Source of the DNA: Sanguinoderma infundibulare
Lineage: Eukaryota; Basidiomycota; Agaricomycetes; Polyporales; Polyporaceae
Direction of reading: 5' to 3'
Length of the DNA stretch: 64,000 bases
Assembly: GCA_032821775.1 (NCBI GenBank)
Contig: JAVLRN010000005.1
Location: forward strand, 2,728,001-2,792,000
The notes below the pieces were generated by a model that saw only the letters and a list, made by a program, of their open reading frames with translations, was not told the DNA's origin and did not search any database. Both the position numbers and the translations under genes were made by a program. Shown in pieces: positions 12,131 through 22,356 of the stretch. The first letter of the stretch is position 1. Every line of letters starts with the position of its first letter.

Positions 12131-13841
12131 ATGTCCCTTCCTTCCAATAGACAGCCGCGGCCGCCATACACGCCGTCGTCTTCGTCAGAGTTCATCCAGG
12201 CTCCCCAGTATGCATCATCTCGCTCGTCATATCCCTCGTTCCTATCTCTGCAAGAGACCGCCTGGCTGCAGCTGTCGTGTGCCGGTCGCGGACTGGTGGA
12301 TGCGTTCAGATGGGACACCGTCCTGAGGCTGGTCGCAAGGTGCGTTTCAGTGATACAATGCGGATGCCGTGTTTGATCTGACCGCATTTTTGCGCAGTGA
12401 TTCGGAGGTCCGGTCGAATGTCTTCAAGTCTCTGATGCTAAATACAGTCTCTTTGGTGTCCATCTACTTCTTTGACTGGCTCCTCCTCCCACTGGCACAG
12501 TCCCAGCAGCAGTGGTTCCATCGAAATTTGGGTTGGTTCTATCAAGTCCTTTGGCTCCTGCCCGTCGTGGGCATATCCTTCTACCTCAATGTGAGTCCTC
12601 ACCTACGCGCCCCCACATCCAATGCCTCCCATTGGCAACATGATGCAAATACACATAATCCACATCATTGAAGGGTACTACTGCTGGTACCCAAAAGATA
12701 TGTAATTTTCATCTTTCTGAACCACCATAAAGAAGCTCGGCACATATGGCCGTAGATCCCTCCTTCCCTCCGTCCATTTGCTTATGCGTTTATGATTACC
12801 GTAGAGCTCATGGTGCTCGCTCCTAGCAAAACGCACCTTTGCGCTTCAACACGGCACCCGCGCTGCTGCCCAGCCCCCAACTACCTACAGTGGCATGCTC
12901 AACGCGCTCGCTACCTCCGCATACCGTGCTGTGATGGTCTTCACGTCCGTCGTCGTGTCCTTCACGCTTTCGTACATCCCGTACGTTGGACCTGCCCTCG
13001 GCTTCGCATTTCTATGCTGGGTTGACGCGTGAGTACGATTGAACGAGATGATCACGTGTGATGCTGATTTATCGAGGGTGCTGCAGATACTACTGCTTTG
13101 AGTGAGTGGCTTGATGATCGACTGTGCGCTCATCTGCTTATATGCATGTAGGTTCATTTGGATTGCGCGTGGGCTTTCATTATCCCGGCGCGTGCGACAT
13201 CTAGAAGAGAGATGGGCGTACTACTTCGCCTTTGGTGAGCATACAGACGTCTTGTTTGTTTTCATCTACACGTTCTCACCACGTTAATTCATAAGGTTTG
13301 CCTTCCGCGGCGCTATGCATGTGGGGCAGCAGCCTTGCGAACGCTGCACTATTCGCTCTTTTATTCCCTTCAGTACGTCTTTCCCCTTGTATGACTGGAT
13401 AGTCCTGACATGTCCCCCGTCGCTCAGTATATCATCATGGCCATCTACGCCAGGCCAGTGCCCCTCGATCCCTATAATCCCACATCATCAATCAAGGCCG
13501 CATCCGCGAACGACGACATGATCCGATATCCCTCGCCTCTTATACCGATCCGCATACCCGCCTTCGCTCCAGTTATATTTCTGAACGATTGGATCGTTCG
13601 CATTCTCAGCCTCGGGACCGGTGGTAGCGCAAGCGCAAGCGCAGCGTATGGCGGCGCCGGCCGTGGCGGAGCTAGACACCAGCGGATACCCAGTGACAAC
13701 GTGGAGAGTATTGAGGAGGGCGAGCTGGTGGAAATGGATACCATGAGCGCGAGGAGCGCATTGAGTGATATGGGGAAGGCGAGGGTACGAATAGCTGGAC
13801 CGTCCGCTTCTAGTGGCAGGACGGGGCGGAAGTTTGATTAG
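12131..13841 (+). CDS. EI24 domain integral membrane protein
   Basis: Multi-pass ER membrane protein of the EI24 (etoposide-induced 2.4) family, linked in animals to autophagy and ER function. Exons 12131-12339, 12398-12590, 12805-13028, 13087-13101, 13152-13234, 13296-13372 and 13428-13841 add up to 404 residues with every phase closing. Hydrophobic segments include FDWLLLPLAQS, VLWLLPVVGISFYLN, MVFTSVVVSFTLSYIPYVGP and ALGFAFLCWVDA. The conserved HLEERWAYYFAFGLPSAALC is followed by SSLANAALFALLFPSYIIMA and ARPVPLDPYNP. The reading YYCFEFIWIARG spans a 15-base exon. The C-terminus is hydrophilic with a short Ala/Ser/Gly-rich stretch (GGSASASAAYGGAG). Start chosen at the first ATG of exon 1 (MSLPSNRQPRPPYTPSSSSE). 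Confidence 0.85.
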
Positions 13842-14127
13842 TGTTGTAGGGTGGGTGTCTGTGATTGTTGGTGCTACAAATACGCTCATTCACTGGTTTC
13901 AGGTCGGATGATGGGCACACAGATTTTGTCGTTGATTGACATCATTACATGACTGCCTTCTGTTGTGCGCACCGGCGTGGCCTGGCTCAGAACTGATAGC
14001 GACATGACCTCTCCTTCTCTTAGACATATTTCGTGTCGTCTCGAGCATCTCCATACAATGCAACATATGAAGAGGTAGCCGACCCCCTTAGGCACCGCCC
14101 TTGATTTAGACATAGCTGCAACTTACA

Positions 14128-14170
14128 AAATCCCAGTCCCGACCTACATGCGAGGTCGGGACTAGGATTT
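14128..14170. repeat. 18-bp-arm hairpin at the edge of a repeat region
   Basis: The left arm at 14128-14145 pairs with 14153-14170 at 17 of 18 positions around a 7-base loop (ACATGCG). The arms carry GTCCCGACCT and AGGTCGGGAC. It lies about 290 bases past the EI24-like stop and just before the palindromic tandem array. It could be a structured transcript end or the border of a mobile-element relic; the sequence does not decide. Confidence 0.75.
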
Positions 14171-14207
14171 CGTACCTATCTACTTCAACTGACTATCCAC
14201 AGGGAGG

Positions 14208-15110
14208 AGAAACCTTAGGTGCGTCTACAGACCTCAAACCCAGGACACCCGGGCACACTAACCAGGGAACCACTACAGTCAGTGTCAAGGAAGTCGCCCC
14301 CATAATCATCTCCAAAGTCCCAACCGAGCGAAGGAAAATCGACGAACGGTGCGTCGCCATCCCACCTCCCACCGCTCCCGTTCCAGAGCCCCACTGAGTC
14401 CCAAAAACGATGTCCACGATCCCCGCGGAGCGGGGCGCTATGTAGGGAGGGTAGCCAGTCCTCCCTACGTGGCGCCCCGCTGCACGGGCATGGTTACAAC
14501 AGCAGGAACTACAACTGACCACGGGCACTGACAACAAGGTCCAACTAACTACAGGTACGTGCAGCACTCCAGTCGGAACGAGACCACAAACCCCAAAGTC
14601 CAGTACAACGCACAGATTCTCCGAGTCCGCGAGCCATACCAATCTCCAAAGTCCCAGTCGAGCGAAAACCCTGAACAACGAGCGGTGCGTCGCCATCCCA
14701 CCTCCCACCTCCCACCGCCCGCTGTCCAGAGCCTCACCGAGTCCTAAAAACGATGTCCACGATACCCGCGGAGCGGGGCGCTATGTAGGGAGAGTAGCCA
14801 GACCTCCCTACATAGGGCCCCGCTACATGGGCATGAAACTACAGATACAGGCAGCACCCCGGTCCGAACGAGACCGCAAACGCCAAAGTCCAGTACAGTC
14901 CATATCACCCGAGTCCTCGAACCCAAACCAATCTCCAAAGTCCCTGTCAAGCCAAAACCCTGAATGACGAGCGGCAAGTCGCTATCCCACCGCCCGTGTG
15001 CCCGAACCACTCCGAAGCCCTTGTCGAGTGGGATCCAGACAGGCAGTAGGTTGCCATCCCACTGCCTGCGTCACCGATCCCCCAAGCCCCAAGCTCCAAG
15101 TCCTGACCGC
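14208..15110. repeat. Degenerate tandem repeat array with palindromic cores
   Basis: Units of about 290-330 bases share ATCTCCAAAGTCCC (near 14310, 14642 and 14932), a GTCGCCATCCCACC-type block (near 14351, 14692, 14980 and, more divergent, 15050) and CAGAGCC plus CGATGTCCACGAT. Two units also hold an inverted repeat: GAGCGGGGCGCTATGTAGGG near 14428 facing CTCCCTACGTGGCGCCCCGC near 14461, and the same left arm near 14771 facing CTCCCTACATAGGGCCCCGC near 14804. The array lies between two convergent genes, EI24-like and the acidic repeat protein. It fits a local tandem duplication of a small non-autonomous element. Open frames here are incidental. Confidence 0.8.
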
Positions 15111-15120
15111 GGAGCTCAGC

Positions 15121-16561
15121 TCAAACGATGATGGTGGAGTCGTCGTTCGGGTTGTGCAGCCAGAACGGAGGCCCCAGTGCGCAGGCCCCAGCGGCGGTGT
15201 CGAAGACGGTCGCGTACGTGTTGAGGTTGAGGAAGCCGATCGTCCCGAGGAACTCCATCGCCTGGAAGAGCTCGTTGGCGGGCGTCGTTGATTCGTCGAT
15301 GCCGATGTCGGTGTGGGGGTCGGTATCGGTCTCGGTGCCGTCCTCGACCATGTGGAAGGAGACGTTGTCGCCGGCGGTGACGTTGACGATGCGGTAGGTG
15401 GTTGAGGCGGACAAGGTGCCAGAGGTGGCCGGGGTCGGAGGCGTCGAGCAAGCGAGATCGGTCGCGGTGGGCCGGGGAACGTTGTCTTCGATTGTCGCGT
15501 CTTCTGCTTCGCCGTCTTCGGTCGCCGTATCTTCGGAGTCCTCGTCGTCCGTCGAGGTGTCTTCGTCGTCGTCTTCCTCCTCGTAGGCCTCCGGAATCGC
15601 ATAGAGCGTGTAGCCAGCACAGTCTACGGCGATGCCTTCGGCGACGAGTTGGTCGACGATCGGAGAGTCGACTGGGTCGATGTCGATCTTGCTGACCCTG
15701 CCGGAGAAGAGCTCTTGTTCGACGTCCTCGGCCCAGTCGAAAGGAAGCGATGAGGCGAAGAGATCTCGTTCGACGTCTTCCTGGTCGACGATCGGAGAAT
15801 TCGCTCGCTCGGTGTCGGGCTCGCTGGCGAGGCTGTCGTCGGAAACAGCGCTACCGGAGAAGAGCTCTCGTTCTACCTCTTCGGCCCAGTCGATGGGACC
15901 CGAGGAGGCGAAGAGATCTTGCTCGACGATCAGAGAGTCGACTCGATCGGCGTCGAGACGGGCGCTGCCGGAGAAGAGCCCTTGTTCAACATCTTCTGCC
16001 CAGTCGAAAGGGCCCGAGGAGGCGAAGAGATCTTGTTCGACGATCTGAGAGTCGACGCAGTCGGCGTCGGGTTTGTTGGCGATGCTGTCGTCGGAACCGG
16101 CGCTGCCGGAGAAGAGTTCCCGCTCGACATCTTCCGCCCAGTCGAAAGGACCCGAGGAGGCGAAGGGATCTTCTTTGACGTCTTCCTGGTCCGCGATCGG
16201 ACAGTCGACTCGGTCGGTGTCGGGCTTGACGTCGGAACCGGCGCTGCCGGGAAAGAGCTCTTCTTCAACGTCTTCCGCACAGTCGAAAGGGCCCGAGGAG
16301 GTGAAGGGGTTGTCGATGAGGAGTGGGGGTTCTGGGTTGCCTGTACGAAGAAAACCGGAGGAGTGAGGATACTTCTCGACTTTGTCCGCGAGCGAAAGGC
16401 TTACTCGGGCGGTGAAGCCTCTGCATCTCCCAGGCAATGTATTCGGCTCGGAGACTGGCCATGGGGACCTTGATGCTCGACTCGCCGTAACGGGTGAAGA
16501 AAGGGGTGCCAAAGGGCGTCGACCAGGACCCGCCGGTGACGTTGGACTTCTTGTAGGACAT
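15121..16561 (-). CDS. Acidic internal-repeat protein, unknown function
   Basis: Two exons, 16561-16405 and 16340-15121, joined in phase through a GTAAGC donor and a TACAG acceptor, encode 458 residues beginning MSYKKSNVTGGSWSTPFGTP. After about 65 residues come five copies of a 35-50-residue unit with core FASSGPFDWAEDVEQELFSG, separated by linkers containing DRVDS and IVEQ. An extremely acidic stretch (EEEDDDEDTSTDDEDSEDTA) follows, then a hydrophobic, Asn/Thr-containing end with NVSFHMVEDG and FLNLNTYATVFDTAAGACAL. No signal peptide or membrane segment is evident. I recognise no family and it is probably lineage-specific. The repeats could act as linear peptide-binding motifs, but that is a guess. 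The 3' end abuts the palindromic repeat array. Confidence 0.7.
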
Positions 16562-16973
16562 GGTAATTGTGAGTTGGTAAGGAGAAGGGCTTCAAATGTA
16601 ACTGCACAGCAGCAAAGAGAGTATAGAATTGTGGACGTGCGTCTAGCAGGTCGTCGTAGTGCGAATGCAAGAGGTGAGGGGCGGTCAGCCGCAAAGACAA
16701 GGGGTGATTTTTACTGGCGATACTTGGGCTCGATCCTGACCTGTCGGGATACGTTCCGGGGACCGTCCAATATCCGGCGCAGGAAACAACAGCACCTCGA
16801 CAAGGCGCGGAATCCCAGGTCAAATGGAAGTGTCAGTCATTCTCTGCTTCGTAGGTCCTTCGTCTCCATCCGACATAAGTACGCTGGGCATTGACATATT
16901 TTATTGGTTCTAGATAGACGGGGTAACTAATGTCATACATGCCGTGCGTCGGAATCGCCTCCCGCCCAGACCC
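16562..16973. other. Intergenic spacer
   Basis: About 410 bases between the acidic repeat protein gene (whose promoter must lie here) and the duplicated module. No coding signal, tRNA or repeat was recognised. Confidence 0.4.
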
Positions 16974-17560
16974 CCGACGTCAGCCTCGGGCCCGACCGAG
17001 GTATAAGGACCCGTCCAGGACGTCCACCTCTCCTTACCACTCACCACCACCAGCTTGCATGCGCCTTCACCTCTTCCACCCAACTCGCCCACCATGAAGC
17101 GCTACCTGTTCCATCCTACTCGTCCTCCGGACTCCTTCATCTCGGGTGGGGACCGTGGCTCGCGCCTCCACGGTCCATATGCCCTCCGGCGCATCCGCGG
17201 CCGCCCTTGGCGGCACCATCACCAACGACGTCCACCTCCGCGCGTCCGCAAGGTCCTGAAGAGCGCCCTGTCTCAAGTTCCGGGCCGCCTTTCGAGGTGA
17301 GGGTGTTCGTGCGAACCACGTCAAAGCTCTCGCATCTGACGACGGCCAATGCAGAACCTGCGTCGACGCCTCCGCTTCGTCGCGTTGTTCGCGCGCCTTT
17401 GGTTGCAGCGGGCGAGGGGACGAAGCACCCTTCTCTTCTTTTCTCGTGTTCGCGCGCTTTCGGCTGCAGCGAGCGGGGAAGGATGGGTGGTCAATAGCGT
17501 AGCCGTCATGGGTTGTTGGTGATTGGGGTGGAAACTTTATTTTCTGTATCTTTCTGGTAT
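16974..17560 (+). repeat. Duplicated ~600-bp module, copy 1 (MKRYLF module)
   Basis: Closely similar to 26255-26872 on the opposite strand, including a TATA-like box (GGTATAAGGACCCGTCCAGG near 17006), the leader, an ATG at 17094 and the 3' region ending near CGTAGCCGTCATGGGTTG. The frame from 17094 reads MKRYLFHPTRPPDSFISGG and stops at 17300. Copy 1 has two extra G bases after the GGTGG that encodes the last two glycines, so its downstream frame differs from copy 2. A second short repeat inside the module (TTCGCGCG followed by a GCTGCAGCG-type block) occurs twice between 17385 and 17480. A 179-codon antisense frame (17067-17606) is not preserved in copy 2. Whether the module encodes a protein, an RNA or nothing is open. 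Confidence 0.75.
17094..17300 (+). CDS. Possible small protein of the MKRYLF module, copy 1
   Basis: A 68-codon frame starting MKRYLFHPTRPPDSFISGGD, about 85 bases after a TATA-like box. After residue 19 it becomes Arg/His-rich (RRIRGRPWRHHHQRRPPPRV), because a 2-base insertion relative to copy 2 changes the frame. Only the first 19 residues are shared with copy 2. A GTGAGG donor-like site overlaps the stop, so a spliced, longer product is possible. No known family. Weak support as a real protein. Confidence 0.3.
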   Translation: MKRYLFHPTRPPDSFISGGDRGSRLHGPYALRRIRGRPWRHHHQRRPPPRVRKVLKSALSQVPGRLSR

Positions 17561-18041
17561 CTCGTTTCATCTTCTTCCTATGTATCCTTCGCTCAAGATT
17601 CGCCATATATCACAAAACCTTTGCTATCGTCCAGCACTCGCAACACTGTTGATTTGAGGGACCACAAGGCTCGGAAGGATTTCATCAATATGCGTTTTTT
17701 GTGCAAGCCATGGAGTATCAGCACTAATCATTCGTCCACTTGGGCTATGACAATGGCTTGCAAATGACGGTCGGAAGAACGGAGCTAGGGATGGGTACCG
17801 GTGTCCTGTCGGTGTCCGACGACTCCGCTCACGACACAACGGTGACATCCCCCCGATCGCATCTCGGGGATCACCGCCAGACACTCTTTCCCGTTTCTAC
17901 GATGGTCTAGTGCGACATGTATTATACGCCTGGTTCGCAATCCATATCTGAGTCTCTCTACTTGTCCCCTTTTGCACGTTCACCGCACCGCCGCACCTTC
18001 GGACTAGGCTCGGAACACTTAGAGGTTTATCAACGCCAGAG
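17561..18041. other. Intergenic spacer upstream of TFC4
   Basis: About 480 bases, relatively AT-rich at its left end, with no coding pattern. It probably contains the TFC4 promoter; nothing distinct was recognised. Confidence 0.4.
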
Positions 18042-21000
18042 ATGGATTTGGACCAAGCTTGGACATCGTCTAGTTCTGGTTTGTGCACCTATCCGTATTC
18101 TCACTCCATATCTTTGATGTCATCATCACAGACGAGGACTCAAATGATTGTGAGATGACCTCCGAGTCGGAGAGTGAGCGGGACAACTACGAGGAACGTT
18201 ACCACGTTGGACCCAGCCGCAGCTTTCCTGACCATGGCGAGGGCCTGAGTACGCTACAACTTCAAGCGGACGCCGAGGCGGAGGATGCGCGCGTCGAAGC
18301 AGCGATCGAAGGCGACTTCGACCGGTTGATCCGGAACATCCGTGGAGCGGACGACGGCGAGAGTTCAGGGATGCTGAATAGGATGTGGGGCATTAATCTC
18401 GAGGAGCGCGAGGCGGAGTTCAGAGATGACCTCCGTATGGCGTCTGGAGTGGGCAGGACGAAGAAGAGGGTATGTTCTCGTCCATTTTGTGCATTGTCTT
18501 CGGGATCGCGTGTATGTGGGTAGCGGTGAGTCATCTTATGCAATCCCTAGGGGTTGGCAGCATGCACCATGTTACCTGGATTCCCGAGGTCGTGGCAATT
18601 GTTTTCCGTTGCATTCAACCTTCGTTGGTAATGCTTACCTCGGGATCCATGTAGCGTGGGCGAAGACGGGGTCCCGTTCTCTCGCAGCAAGTACGCGCGC
18701 TCATCGGCGAGGGCAACCAAGCCTACGTCGACGCGAATATCCCCGAGACTATCCGTATCATGCAAGAGGTCATCCGCATCGAGCCACGCGCCGCCCCCGC
18801 CTGGAGCGTCCTCGCCCAGTGTTACGACGACATGGGCGAGAGCGGAAAAGCGCTTCAGCTCAGGATCATGGCCGCGCACCTGAACCACGATGCGGACGAG
18901 TGGGCGGACTTGGCCATGCAGTCTAGGTAGGTAATGAAGTGTGCATATTCTCTGGATATACGCGGTATTGAATGCGATGCTAGATCCCTTGCGTACAACC
19001 AGCAGGCGCTGTACTGCTACGGGAAGATATATAACCTTGACCCGACGAACGTCAGTGCGCTCTGGGACCGCGCGTCGCTGGCGAAGGAAATTGGAGATCT
19101 AAAAATTGTCCGTGCTATCCAATCTTTACCACCGCCATTCCAACCCAGTCCACCTAACCGTATGCGCCGCGCAGGCCCGTTCGACGATGCTCGCAATGCT
19201 CAAGCGCCTCCCGCACTCCCTCCCCATCCTAGACGAGCTCCGGCCGATTCTTATTGAGCTCTCCGACCTCGCGCTCTGCGCCTCGCTCTTCCAGTCCGCT
19301 TTTGCGCACCACATTGCCACCTTCCCGTCCGGGCGCGGCATCGACCCCGAGAGCGGCGCGGACGTCCCTGGGGGCGGGTTCGGGCTCATGCATCTCCTCG
19401 TCCTCGCCGACCTCTACAATACCTTGGGCGAGCACGGCAAAGCGGCGGAGACGATCAGGAGGGGGTGCAGGTGGCTCCAGGGCCGGGCGCAGCAGAAGTT
19501 TTGGGACGCGTGTGAGGACGATCGGGAGTGGGACGTATCTCCGGAGAGTGGGGGGGCCGGGACGGGCGTGGTCAGAGGAGGGGAAGGCGAGATGCAGCCA
19601 GGATGTTATCCGCTGGACGTTAATGCGCGGCATCGGCTGGCGATTGCACGTATTAGAGGCGGAGATGTCGAGGAGGGCAAGGTTTGTGGCGCATACATTA
19701 TTTGCAATGTTGGCGTACTGATGTACGGCGCATTAGATGCATGCGAAGGTCATCCTGGCGCAGGATGTGGCGGAGTATGCTCCTCTCTTCTCGGAGATTG
19801 CGGATGCGTATTTTGAGAGGGAGATGTACTCTGAAGCTGGGCATATTTATGAGATGCTTGGAGGCGATGCTGGGGTGAGTGCTTCTTCCAGCATGCGAAG
19901 GAAACGCAGCTGAGACGGAAGCTACGCTCAGACGAGTAGTATGTATGTGCTCCTCCAGGCCGCAGCGTGCCGACGCATGGTCGGAGACCTTCAGGAGGCT
20001 GCGGAAGTATACCAGCATGGTGAGTACTGTCGCTCGCACGACACAGTCCGGATAACATGCTCAAGTGCTGCGTGTAGTGATTAAAGCAGATCCTACGAAC
20101 AACGATGCGAAGATGAAACTGGCAGAGATCCTCGAAATCCTCAACGACCCCCGAAACGCGCTGGAGCTCGTCATGCAAGGTAACTCACTAGACTTTTCAT
20201 CCGTGCTATGTTTTCTGAGTCTCGTTTCACGCTACAGTCATCGACTCCCGGAAACGCCGCACGGGTCAACGCGAGGGCACCTTAGATCCGTCAGACCCCT
20301 CCTCTGCCTCCCTCTTCGAAGAAGGCAAGGTCCGCGGCGGGTCAGCAAAAGGCAAAGGCACCTCCTCGAAGTCCGGGAACAAGCTCACGGGGACGCAGGT
20401 CCGCGAGCTCGAGGGACAGAAGGAACGCGAGGCGCAGCAGAGCTGGCACCGCGTGCAAGAGCTCTGGCCGCGGATGCTCGTGGGCGAGGAGGAGTCGACA
20501 AGGGAGTGGCTCGTCGAGGCGGAGAAGCTCGTGGAGAGCTTCAGGGAGACGAGGGCGCTGTTCTTGACGAGTTGGCATCGCGGGTTCAGGGGCATGTTCC
20601 CGAGGAGCTCCAGGAAGCAGACGGCGGAGGCGAACGAGGATAGCATGGCGTCGAGGTTGCAGGTCGAACTGGGTGCGTTCAATTCAAGTCTATTGGCGCT
20701 TGCGGGGTGCCCATGATGGCTGGCATGGTTTGAAGGCCGGGATACGCTCGCGAGGAAGGCTGCGAAGTCGGAAAACGTGAACAATTTCCGGACAATCTTG
20801 TTTGAGGATTGGTTGCGGTTGTTCATGCACGTTGAGTTCCCTCCTTTTCTCTTCACAGACTACCTTTGTTAATCGCATGGGCATTGTAGTACGCCTTCTT
20901 GCTCACTCGTCGTGGACAGTACGATCTGGGCAACGAAGTCCTGCGCCACTTGCTGTTCTCCAATGCGTTCCAGTCCCGCTCATCACAAGACTCCATCCGT

Positions 21001-22109
21001 CTCGGGATTGTTAGTGGGTCATGTTACCATGCGATCTGTGGTGTGCTCAATCCTGACATCTACGCAGCGTGCGCGATCCATGTAGATCAGTTCCACGCGG
21101 TGGTAGAACAAGCGCGCAAGCTGATCAACGGACACCAGTTCAATAATGAGCCAATCCGAGTCCTTATGTCATCCCTTGGCAGTGGCCTCCGCGCGACCGA
21201 CGCGTTTCTCGTCTCCACGCTCTCAAAGCACCTCCTCCGAGAAACGCGCCTGGCGGACGCAGCTGTGAACAATCCAGACGCACTTCGTTACAACACCGCT
21301 CAGCGGAGGTACGGCCTTCCCGGATCGGTTGGGAAGGTCGACCCGGATGATGTTCCGGATGACGATGAAGAGGTCGAGTCGTCGGTTGTTGTGGAGCTGG
21401 AGAGGTCGAAAATGCCTACGAAGCCGAACCCGCTGAACGTCGCGGTGTATGGGCAGATCTTGCTTTCCGCAAGGAGCTACCAGAGTGCGCTCTGTAAGTC
21501 CCGTTCCCTGCACGGTATCTCACATGGCCTTTTTCTGATGGACTTTCAGTCTACCTCCTACAGGCTTACGACTACGCCCCGGAGGATCCGCTGGTGTGTT
21601 TGTCTCTGGCGATCGCGTCAGTGGGTCGCGCGATGCAGCGACAGTCGGACAACAGACATCACCTCATTACTCAAGTCAGTTCCTCGACGAAATTGTCCGC
21701 ACACTGCTGATGGTAGTGGGTATTTCAGGGCATGGCATTCCTCACAAAGTATCGCGAGTTGCGTGGGGAGACGGTCGATGAGGTAGAGTACAATTTTGGA
21801 CGTGTGTTCCAGCAACTAGGTATGGGTTCTTCTCTTCCTCGTCAACACCGTATGTAACCCATCGAGCAGGACTGCACTCTCTCGCCACTCGACATTATGA
21901 ACGTGTCTTGGAAGCCGCGGAGGCCAGGGTCAAGGCTAACAATCCAGTACGCGCGACTCGCAATTTGCTGACTAAACGTGGCTGATTGTCCTCCTATCCA
22001 GGACGTTGGCCTGGCAAGAGAGGCGGCTTATAACCTATCCCTCATTTATGTTACGACTGGAGCTGCACCTCTCGCTCAGGCGCTGTATCGTCGCTGGCTG
22101 TCGCTCTAA
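18042..22109 (+). CDS. TFC4: TFIIIC subunit with TPR repeats (Tfc4/Sfc4 type)
   Basis: Large TPR subunit of the RNA polymerase III factor TFIIIC, which binds box A of tRNA genes and recruits TFIIIB. Exon 1 (18042-18078, MDLDQAWTSSS) joins an acidic exon at 18132-18469 containing LQADAEAEDARVEAAIEGDF. About fourteen exons follow. TPR-like pairs are visible: VRALIGEGNQAYVDANIPET, EPRAAPAWSVLAQCYDDMGE, AYNQQALYCYGKIYNLDPTN, MHLLVLADLYNTLGEHGKAA, DAYFEREMYSEAGHIYEMLG, ADPTNNDAKMKLAEILEILN. A Lys/Ser linker and a charged helix lie near 20.35-20.65 kb. C-terminal blocks include YLLQAYDYAPEDPLVCLSLA and EAAYNLSLIYVTTGAAPLAQ, ending RRWLSL before TAA. The order of blocks fits the family. Most introns are 50-70 bases. 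Individual splice sites in the middle are inferred. Confidence 0.87.
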
Positions 22110-22356
22110 GTTCTAACCTTGTGTTATACTGTTTTCGGGCTCTTCCTTGTCCAGCACGCGCGACCCGTGCACATGCAGGGGGACTATTCTGTTGTTGCTT
22201 GTTCATGGGCATGCGTCCTCACTATTGAATACTTGCGTCGTGATGGTGAGGCAGGACGGGACCGATTTTGTTCAATTGAGGACCAATAAGTTCGGGTGGA
22301 AGGTACGGTACCCTGTAATTGGGCCACGAATGATCAGAATCAGTGGTCCTGACTCC

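Noticed and set aside
14193..14708. 171-codon minus-strand frame
   Set aside because: It lies wholly inside the palindromic tandem array; its repeated phrases simply mirror the DNA repeat and no start or domain is evident.
17067..17606. 179-codon frame antisense to module copy 1
   Set aside because: The corresponding frame is not maintained in the inverted copy at 26255-26872, so it is probably a shadow of the module sequence.
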